DNA of 35,661 nt, from assembly GCA_947632265.1 (NCBI GenBank), contig CANROP010000004.1, positions 1 to 35,661 of the forward strand. The letters run 5' to 3'. The stretch's first letter is position 1. Each line of letters opens with the position of its first letter. The translations under genes and the position numbers were made by a program. A model generated the notes under the pieces. The model was not told where the DNA came from. It searched no databases and saw nothing but the letters and a program-made list of their open reading frames with translations. Shown here piece by piece: positions 29,526-35,661 of the stretch. The DNA is from an uncultured Bacilli bacterium (lineage in GTDB: Bacteria > Bacillota_I > Bacilli_A > RF39 > UBA660).

Positions 29526-31627
29526 ATGAATTTATCATTAGAAACATCTATGGTTACATTTTCTCCAAAAGATATTTTATCTTCTATAATTGTATTAGCT
29601 AACAATGATTCAATATTTTTACTTATAAATCTTTTCATAGGTCTAGCACCGTACTTTTCATCATAAGAATTATCAATTATATATTTTTTTGCTTCATCTG
29701 TTAAATTGATAGTTATATGCATATTATCAAGTCTTTTTTCAATATTTTTAATAATATTATCAAGTATGTCGTAAAGTACTTCTTTAGTAAGAGAATTGAA
29801 TATTATAATTTCATCTATTCTATTTATAAATTCTGGTTTAAATGTATGCCTTAATTCTTCCATTACTAGTTCATTTGCATTAGTATTATTATCTAGGATG
29901 TATTCACTTCCAAGATTTGATGTCATAATAATTATAGTGTTTTTGAAATCTACTGTTCGACCTTGTGAATCTGTAATTCTACCATCATCTAATATTTGAA
30001 GTAATATATTAAATACATCTTTATGAGCCTTTTCTATTTCATCAAATAAAACAATACTATAAGGATTTCTTCTTACTGCTTCCGTTAATTGCCCACCCTC
30101 ATCATATCCAACATATCCTGGAGGAGCCCCGACTAATCTTGATACTGAATGTGCTTCCATGTATTCACTCATATCAATTCTAACAATATGTTTTTCATCA
30201 TCAAATAAATTTTCGGCAAGGGTTCTTGCAACTTCAGTTTTACCTACACCAGTAGGGCCTAAGAATATAAATGAACCAATAGGTCTATTAGGATCTTTTA
30301 TACCAGCTCTAGCTCTTTTAATTGCTTCACTAATAAGTTCAAGAGCATTATCTTGACCTTTTACTCTTTTAGCCATATTATCTTTAAGATTTAGTAATTT
30401 ATCTTTTTCACTTCCAACAAGTTTGCTTACAGGAATATTTGTCCATCTAGAGATTATATTTGCTATACTTTCATCATCAACAGTATCGCTTAATATTTCA
30501 TTTTTATTTTTTTCATTTAATTCGTTTAATTCTTTTTGTAATTTAGGAAGAGTACCATGTCTTAATATAGCAGCTTTTTCATAGTCATAGCTATCTTCAG
30601 CTTTTTCTAATTCAAAAGTAGCTTTTTCAATCTCTTCTTTCTTTTTGTTTATTTTTATATTGATTTGTTTTTCTTCTTCCCAATCAGATCTAAGATTACT
30701 TTCTTTTTGCTTTAACTTATCAAGCTCTTTATCAATTTCGCTAATTCTGTTTTTAGATAGTTCATCTTTTTCTTTCTTTAATGCCTCTTTTTCAATTTGT
30801 AGTTGCATAATCTCACGTGTTAATTTATCAAGTTCAACAGGAACAGATTCCATCTGAACTTTTATAGTCGCACATGCTTCATCAACTAAGTCTATTGCTT
30901 TATCAGGCAAATATCTATCTGTTATATATCTATCCGATAGTGTTGCAGCAGAAATAAGAGCTTTATCTTTAATAGTTACTCCATGGTATACTTCAAATCT
31001 TGATTTTAACCCTCTTAAAATTGTTATAGTATCCATAACAGAAGGTGCGTTTACTAGTACTTTTTGAAATCTACGTTCCAAAGCACCATCTTTTTCAATA
31101 TATTTTCTATATTCATTTAAAGTAGTCGCACCTATACAAAGTATTTCGCCACGAGCAAGCATAGGTTTAAGTAAGTTTCCTGCATCCATAGCTCCCTCAG
31201 TCGCACCAGATCCAACTATTAAGTGAATTTCATCTATAAATAGTATAATTTTACCATCAGAATCTTTAATTTCTTTTAAAACAGCTTTTAATCTTTCTTC
31301 AAATTCTCCTCTAAATTTAGCTCCAGCGATTAAAGCACCCATATCTAGTTCCCATATAGTTTTATCCTTTAAACTATTTGGTACATCGCCTTTTATGATA
31401 CGTAAGGCAAGACCTTCTACTATTGCAGTTTTACCAACTCCAGGTTCTCCAATAAGTACGGGATTATTCTTTGTTTTTCTAGATAAAATTCTAGTTATAT
31501 TACGTATTTCTTCATCTCTACCAATTACTGGATCAATCTTACCATCCCTAGCAGCCGCTACGATATCTCTACCATATTTTTCTAATACATTTTCTAAAGA
31601 TTTTCCGTATAAATCATTTTCGTTCAT
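29507..31627 (-). CDS. clpB: ClpB disaggregase lacking the N-terminal Clp_N domain
   Basis: Begins at ...[29 protein letters not shown]; two AAA+ modules and M-domain present; RBS GGAGGG upstream. Confidence 0.92.
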   Translation of the reverse strand: MNENDLYGKSLENVLEKYGRDIVAAARDGKIDPVIGRDEEIRNITRILSRKTKNNPVLIGEPGVGKTAIVEGLALRIIKGDVPNSLKDKTIWELDMGALIAGAKFRGEFEERLKAVLKEIKDSDGKIILFIDEIHLIVGSGATEGAMDAGNLLKPMLARGEILCIGATTLNEYRKYIEKDGALERRFQKVLVNAPSVMDTITILRGLKSRFEVYHGVTIKDKALISAATLSDRYITDRYLPDKAIDLVDEACATIKVQMESVPVELDKLTREIMQLQIEKEALKKEKDELSKNRISEIDKELDKLKQKESNLRSDWEEEKQINIKINKKKEEIEKATFELEKAEDSYDYEKAAILRHGTLPKLQKELNELNEKNKNEILSDTVDDESIANIISRWTNIPVSKLVGSEKDKLLNLKDNMAKRVKGQDNALELISEAIKRARAGIKDPNRPIGSFIFLGPTGVGKTEVARTLAENLFDDEKHIVRIDMSEYMEAHSVSRLVGAPPGYVGYDEGGQLTEAVRRNPYSIVLFDEIEKAHKDVFNILLQILDDGRITDSQGRTVDFKNTIIIMTSNLGSEYILDNNTNANELVMEELRHTFKPEFINRIDEIIIFNSLTKEVLYDILDNIIKNIEKRLDNMHITINLTDEAKKYIIDNSYDEKYGARPMKRFISKNIESLLANTIIEDKISFGENVTIDVSNDKFIIKKTE

Positions 31628-31650
31628 ATTAACCCTCCAATCTAGTAATA

Positions 31651-31678
31651 ATTATACTCACATTTTAGCGCTTGTCAA
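31651..31678 (-). promoter_or_regulatory. SigmaA-type promoter for clpB
   Basis: On minus: TTGACA (31673-31678), 16-bp spacer, TATAAT (31651-31656). Confidence 0.85.
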
Positions 31679-31691
31679 GATGGAGTGCCAA
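31665..31691. promoter_or_regulatory. CIRCE-like HrcA operator overlapping the clpB -35
   Basis: TTAGCGCTT-N9-GAGTGCCAA versus TTAGCACTC-N9-GAGTGCTAA. Confidence 0.85.
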
Positions 31692-31847
31692 AATGTGACA
31701 AAAAAATAAAATATAATTATATTTACTTGTTTTATACTTGGATTTCTAATTTATATATGAACATTTGATGTTGAGTGTGCCACATAATCATAAAAAAAAG
31801 AGTAGATATAACAAAACTTAAAACTTTTATAATAAAGGTTTTATCTC

Positions 31848-31901
31848 ATTTCTATAATTTTGTTATTTTCTGCCTTGCTGGTATTGGCAATAAAAAAATA
31901 G
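31848..31901 (+). pseudogene. Degenerate type I toxin-like peptide (ATT at start position): ISIILLFSALLVLAIKK
   Basis: AAAGG SD-like then N9 then ATT; hydrophobic frame ending KK-stop; faces an antisense promoter/hairpin homologous to the right-end array. Confidence 0.45.
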
Positions 31902-31988
31902 GCACTTATCAAATTAATGTTCCTCTTTTTTATCATATGAAGTTTCCTTCACTAAATACATTTTAATATAAAACTTATTAAAAGTCAA
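31880..31988 (-). ncRNA. Putative antisense RNA gene, divergent copy of the right-end repeat
   Basis: Minus strand TTGACT-17-TAAAAT then GTATTTAGTGAAGGAAACTTCATATGATAAAAAAGAG, aligning with GTATACAGATGAAGGAAACTTCATCTAATAAAAGAG of unit B; 3' end not defined. Confidence 0.55.
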
Positions 31989-32114
31989 ATATACTATTTC
32001 TTAAAATTATATTTTATTCTTATCTCAATTTTAATTTTTTTAGTATATTTTTAATTTAGTAAAATAATAGAATAAATCTAAACTTTTAATACAAAATAAA
32101 TTTAGGAGGAAGAT

Positions 32115-32645
32115 ATGAAAGCAACTGGAGTTATTAGAAGGATAGATGATTTAGGTAGAATTGTCATACCTAAAGAAATAAGAAAAAATTTAAGAATAAA
32201 AGAAGGAGATAATATAGAAATATTTGTACGTGATGAAGAGGTAATACTTAAAAAATATTCTATGATGAATAAAATAAATGATTTAGCTCAAGAACTTACA
32301 GATGCGATATATACATTTATGAAATATAGTATATTTATAACAGATACAGATTGTGTAGTAGCAGGTAGTGGTCCTTTAAAAAAAGAATATTTAGGTAAAA
32401 GTATTAGCGATTTTATTACCGATTCTATAAAAAGAAGAAATAAAATGATAGAAAGTCATTTTAAAGAATTAAAATTTGTAGGAGATGAGTCCATAACTTG
32501 TAGTTATGTTATGTCTACAATATTAGTAAATGGAGAAGCAACAGGCATGATATTAATAATAAGTGAGAATGAAAAATTAGGAGAAGCAGAAATGCAGATT
32601 GCAAGCATAGTATCATCATTTATGACAAAGTATCTTGAACAATAA
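32115..32645 (+). CDS. spoVT: SpoVT-like regulator (AbrB N-terminal domain plus GAF-like C-terminus)
   Basis: MKATGVIRRIDDLGRIVIPKEIRKNLRIKEGDNIEIF; 176 aa. Confidence 0.92.
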   Translation: MKATGVIRRIDDLGRIVIPKEIRKNLRIKEGDNIEIFVRDEEVILKKYSMMNKINDLAQELTDAIYTFMKYSIFITDTDCVVAGSGPLKKEYLGKSISDFITDSIKRRNKMIESHFKELKFVGDESITCSYVMSTILVNGEATGMILIISENEKLGEAEMQIASIVSSFMTKYLEQ

Positions 32646-32671
32646 AAAAAAATGTGTTAAAATATGTACAT

Positions 32672-32868
32672 AAATGCGATGAAGGAAAGAAAAATATGAG
32701 GTGTTTTAAAGAGAACTTGGTAAGGTGAAAGCAAGTAACACTTAATATTCCGAATGGCTCTGGAGCTTCTAATAGACGGATAGGCACGTTAAGTCTTTAA
32801 AGGTGTTTTAACACGAATTAAGGTGGTACCACGTATAATCACGTCCTTATCTAGGATGTGATTTTTTT
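32672..32868 (+). promoter_or_regulatory. T-box leader of metS
   Basis: GATGAAGGAAAGA start, TTGGTAAGGTGAAAGCAAGTA stem I, GAATGGCTCTGGAGC, AATTAAGGTGGTACCACG T-box, terminator ATCACGTCC-TTATCTA-GGATGTGATTTTTTT (32838-32868). Confidence 0.93.
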
Positions 32869-32920
32869 AGGTAAATATAAATTTTTTTAAAATAAAACAT
32901 ATATTGAAAGGGTGAATAAT

Positions 32921-34456
32921 ATGGAAAAAGAAAAATATTATATAAGTACAGCTATTGCTTACACTTCAGGAAAACCTCATATAGGTAATACATATGAAAT
33001 TGTACTTGCGGATGCGATAGCTAGATTTAAGAGATTACAAGGATACGATGTATATTTTCAAACAGGAACAGATGAGCATGGAGAAAAAATAGAATTAAAG
33101 GCTAAAGAGCAAGGAAAAACACCTAAACAATTTGTAGATGAAGTAGCAAAAGAAATTAAAAGAATTTGGGATATAATGGATACAAGTTATGATAAATTTG
33201 TAAGAACTACTGATGAGGCTCATGAAAAACAAGTTCAAAAAATATTTAGAAAAATGTATGATAAAGGAGATATTTATCTAGGAGAATATAGAGGACTATA
33301 TTGTACACCTTGTGAAGCATTCTGGACTGAAACACAAGTAGTAGATGGTAAATGCCCAGATTGTGGTAGACCTGTTAGTGAGGCAACAGAAGAGGCATAT
33401 TTCTTTAAATTATCTAAATATCAAGATAGATTAGAGAAATTTATAGAAGAAAATCCTAAATTTATACAACCAGAATCAAGAAGAAACGAAATGTTAAATA
33501 ACTTTATCAAACCTGGTCTTCAAGATTTATGTGTATCTAGAACAAGCTTCAGTTGGGGAATACCTGTAGATTTTGATCCAAAGCACGTAGTTTACGTATG
33601 GTTAGATGCACTTACAAATTATATAACAAATATAGGTTATGATGTAGATAATCCTAGTGAAACATTTAAAAAATATTGGCCAGCAGACTTGCATTTAATA
33701 GGAAAAGATATAGTTAGATTTCATAGTATATATTGGCCATGTTTCTTATGGTCACTTGATGTAGAGTTACCACGTCAAATATTTGGACATCCTTGGTTAC
33801 TTTCAAATAATGATAAAATGGGTAAGAGTAAAGGTAATACTATATATGCAGATGAACTAGTAGAAAAATATGGAGTAGATGCGATAAGATACTATGTATT
33901 ACATGAAATACCGTTTGCTAATGACGGGAATATTACTTATGAGTTAATAGAAGAGAGATATAATTCAGATTTAGCTAATATTTTAGGTAATTTAGTAAAT
34001 AGAACTATATCTATGAATAAAAAGTATTTTGATAATGTAGTTGTAAATAGTGATAAAAAAGAATCTATAGATGATGATTTAATAAATACAGTATTATCTA
34101 CTAAAGGTAAAGTAGAGAAATACATGGAAGAACTTAGAGTAGCTGATGCATTAAACGAAGTATTTGAAATATTTAGAAGATGTAATAAATATATAGATGA
34201 AACTACTCCATGGATACTAGCAAAAGAAGAAAATAAAGATAGATTAAAGAGAGTTTTATACAATTTACTTGAATCTATTAGAATAGGTGCAGTTTTACTA
34301 GAGCCATTCCTTCCTAGAACTTCTAAAGAGATATTTAGACAATTAAATACTGAATATATATCTTATGATTCAATTGATGAGTTTGGTAAATTAAAAGAAG
34401 GAAGTACATTAAACGATCCAGTTCCTTTATTTGTTAGAATAGAAAAAAATAATTAA
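32921..34456 (+). CDS. metS: Methionyl-tRNA synthetase
   Basis: YYISTAIAYTSGKPHIGNTYE, KMGKSKGN (KMSKS), zinc knuckle. Confidence 0.97.
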   Translation: MEKEKYYISTAIAYTSGKPHIGNTYEIVLADAIARFKRLQGYDVYFQTGTDEHGEKIELKAKEQGKTPKQFVDEVAKEIKRIWDIMDTSYDKFVRTTDEAHEKQVQKIFRKMYDKGDIYLGEYRGLYCTPCEAFWTETQVVDGKCPDCGRPVSEATEEAYFFKLSKYQDRLEKFIEENPKFIQPESRRNEMLNNFIKPGLQDLCVSRTSFSWGIPVDFDPKHVVYVWLDALTNYITNIGYDVDNPSETFKKYWPADLHLIGKDIVRFHSIYWPCFLWSLDVELPRQIFGHPWLLSNNDKMGKSKGNTIYADELVEKYGVDAIRYYVLHEIPFANDGNITYELIEERYNSDLANILGNLVNRTISMNKKYFDNVVVNSDKKESIDDDLINTVLSTKGKVEKYMEELRVADALNEVFEIFRRCNKYIDETTPWILAKEENKDRLKRVLYNLLESIRIGAVLLEPFLPRTSKEIFRQLNTEYISYDSIDEFGKLKEGSTLNDPVPLFVRIEKNN

Positions 34457-34587
34457 TATTTTATTTTACATTCTTGTGTAAATAGTAGTAATTTGTCGAA
34501 TAAAAAATTAAAATGTCTATTTATTATTATATAAAGTTGTGTTATATTCTTATTGTTGTACTTATAATATAACGAAAGGGAGATAAT

Positions 34588-34779
34588 ATGACTACAAATA
34601 AAAATACTGGGAAGTGTTTGTGGTGTTGGTCTGTTGTGTTTATAAGTTATTTGTTAATAGGAAGTTTTATAGTTAGTGGTAATATATTAGATTTAATATA
34701 TTTAATTACCCTATATAGTTGTTTAATAATACAAAAAATAATAGATGTAAAAAAAGGTAGTTCTTCAGAAGATGAATAA
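34588..34779 (+). CDS. Small two-TM protein, 63 aa, unknown
   Basis: RBS GAAAGGGAG; MTTNKNTGKCLWCWSVVFISYLLIGSFIVSGNILDLIYLITLYSCLIIQKIIDVKKGSSSEDE; terminator overlaps its 3' end. Confidence 0.6.
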   Translation: MTTNKNTGKCLWCWSVVFISYLLIGSFIVSGNILDLIYLITLYSCLIIQKIIDVKKGSSSEDE

Positions 34780-34790
34780 CTATCTTTTAT
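34753..34790 (+). terminator. Terminator overlapping the 3' end of the 63-aa ORF
   Basis: AAAGGTAGTT...AACTATCTTTTATT. Confidence 0.6.
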
Positions 34791-34824
34791 TTGTAAAATT
34801 TTTATAAATGAAAATGTTGAATGT

Positions 34825-34932
34825 AAAACACCGAATCTTCTCGAAACAGTGTTTTTCCAAAAAAACAATAGAGAAAACACCTAACAGAGAATATCAAGTG
34901 TATCTCTTTTATTAGATGAAGTTTTCTTCATC
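34825..34932 (-). ncRNA. Putative antisense RNA A (orphan copy)
   Basis: Promoter TTGACT (34963-34968)-17-TATTAT (34940-34945) on minus; 5' hairpin GATGAAG-AAAA-CTTCATC; 3' hairpin AAAACACTG...CGGTGTTTT. Confidence 0.7.
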
Positions 34933-34978
34933 TGTACAAATAATAACATATTTTATACATTTAGTCAAATTTTTCATG
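34825..34978. repeat. Type I TA-associated repeat, unit A
   Basis: AAAACACCGAATCTTCTCGAAACAGTGTTTTT...GAGAAAACACCTAACAGAGAATATCAAGTGTATCTCTTTTATTAGATGAAG...CATTTAGTCAAATTTTTCATG; shared with units B and C. Confidence 0.93.
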
Positions 34979-34985
34979 TAAAATT

Positions 34986-35014
34986 TTTACAAATTTATAG
35001 ATACAAAATATAAT
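34986..35014 (+). promoter_or_regulatory. Promoter of toxin-like unit B
   Basis: TTTACA-17-TATAAT. Confidence 0.65.
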
Positions 35015-35086
35015 TGGATGTTTTATTCTGATTACTATTATTCCAGCAAACATAGAAATACAAAAGCCACAGAAAGATTAATTTCT

Positions 35087-35146
35087 ATGGCTTTTGCATT
35101 TGCTTTTATTGTATTATATACGATCATAGTCCTTAAAAAGGACTAA
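35087..35146 (+). CDS. Putative type I toxin peptide B: MAFAFAFIVLYTIIVLKKD (19 aa)
   Basis: Hydrophobic ORF sharing IVLYTIIVLKKD-stop with unit C; start and SD buried in hairpins; frame also open from ATG at 35018. Confidence 0.65.
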   Translation: MAFAFAFIVLYTIIVLKKD

Positions 35147-35152
35147 TTCACA

Positions 35153-35264
35153 AAAACACTGAATTTTCTAGAAACGGTGTTTTCATAAAAAAATACAAAT
35201 AGAGAAAACACCTAACTCAAGAATATCAAGTGTATCTCTTTTATTAGATGAAGTTTCCTTCATC
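35153..35264 (-). ncRNA. Putative antisense antitoxin RNA B
   Basis: Minus promoter TTGACT (35295-35300)-17-TATTAT (35272-35277); 5' hairpin GATGAAG-GAAA-CTTCATC; 3' hairpin 35153-35183. Confidence 0.7.
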
Positions 35265-35310
35265 TGTATACATAATAACACATTTTATACATTTAGTCAA
35301 ATTTTTCATG
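35153..35310. repeat. Type I TA-associated repeat, unit B
   Basis: Homologous to units A and C. Confidence 0.93.
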
Positions 35311-35328
35311 CAAAAAAATTTAAAAATA

Positions 35329-35357
35329 TTGACTGATAAATTCACTAATGGTATAAT
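35329..35357 (+). promoter_or_regulatory. Promoter of toxin-like unit C
   Basis: TTGACT-17-TATAAT. Confidence 0.8.
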
Positions 35358-35432
35358 GTTTATTGAGATACATAAGATAGTTAGGTGTTTTACTCTATTC
35401 ACTGTTATTACAGTAGAAAAGAGGTGATTTCT

Positions 35433-35522
35433 ATGATGATAAACATTATAGAAAGGATTAATTCCAATGGAATTGGTAATTGTATTCTCAATTATCGTAT
35501 TATATACGATAATAGTCCTTAA
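35433..35522 (+). CDS. Possible overlapping leader ORF of toxin C (MMINIIERINSNGIGNCILNYRIIYDNSP)
   Basis: GAGGTG-N6-ATG; covers toxin C start in another frame. Confidence 0.35.
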   Translation: MMINIIERINSNGIGNCILNYRIIYDNSP

Positions 35523-35532
35523 AAAGGACTAA
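35467..35532 (+). CDS. Putative type I toxin peptide C: MELVIVFSIIVLYTIIVLKKD (21 aa)
   Basis: SD AAAGGA-N9-ATG; hydrophobic core plus KKD tail; paralogous to unit B. Confidence 0.7.
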   Translation: MELVIVFSIIVLYTIIVLKKD

Positions 35533-35536
35533 TCAC

Positions 35537-35661
35537 GAAAACACCGAATCTTCTAGAAACGGTGTTTTCATAAATAAACACAATTAGAGAAAACACCTAA
35601 CAGAGAATATCAAGTGTATCTCTTTTTTATTATATGAAGTTTCCCTCATCTGTATACATAA
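35537..35661. repeat. Type I TA-associated repeat, unit C (truncated by window edge)
   Basis: GAAAACACCG-N13-CGGTGTTTTC perfect 10-bp stem at 35537-35569, then the common repeat. Confidence 0.92.

Noticed and set aside
14954-30857. Antisense ORFs opposite gyrB, gyrA, dnaX, ybaB, mfd, clpB etc.
   Set aside because: Overlap confidently identified housekeeping genes in the other strand.
31775-31966. 63-aa ORF MCHIIIKKRVDITKLK...
   Set aside because: No convincing SD, composition atypical; the alternative frame with ISIILLFSALLVLAIKK and the antisense signature explain the region better.
34809-34916. 35-aa ORF MKMLNVKHRIFSKQCFSKK... in unit A
   Set aside because: Reads through the terminator hairpin and antisense RNA region; no SD; not hydrophobic; not conserved in units B/C.
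34825-35661. Insertion sequence or transposon remnants as explanation of the right-end repeats
   Set aside because: No transposase fragment, terminal inverted repeats or target duplications; each repeat contains promoters, hairpins and a peptide ORF in fixed order.

Overview
35.7-kb oriC-proximal segment of a low-GC Firmicutes-type (sporulation-lineage) chromosome. Left arm on the minus strand: uvrB 5' end (partial), noc, rsmG, mnmG, mnmE, an unknown membrane protein, jag/khpB, yidC, rnpA, rpmH. Then oriC with DnaA boxes on both sides of dnaA. Right arm on the plus strand: dnaA, dnaN, a ComK-family gene, recF, gyrB, gyrA, a 7-copy parS cluster enclosing the SRP RNA gene, tadA, dnaX, ybaB, recR, bofA-like, holB, ricT, trmN6-like, rsmI, pth, mfd, convergent CIRCE-controlled clpB lacking the N-domain, spoVT, T-box leader plus metS, and a 63-aa small membrane ORF. 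The most unusual part is the right end (34.8-35.66 kb). It is a tandem array of about 160-bp repeats that I read as an uncatalogued family of type I toxin-antitoxin loci: 19-21 aa hydrophobic peptides ending in IVLYTIIVLKKD, each facing a convergent short antisense RNA gene with a near-consensus promoter and a 5' GAAA-type hairpin. A divergent, apparently start-codon-less copy sits upstream of spoVT (31.84-31.99 kb). Other notable points: a Noc with a long internally duplicated Pro-rich linker and no obvious N-terminal membrane-targeting helix, ComK inside the dnaN-recF interval, 40-bp parS iterons, an SRP RNA with an apparently enlarged apical loop, and a CIRCE operator overlapping the clpB promoter. 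Family assignments come from reading the sequence; no searches or folding were run.
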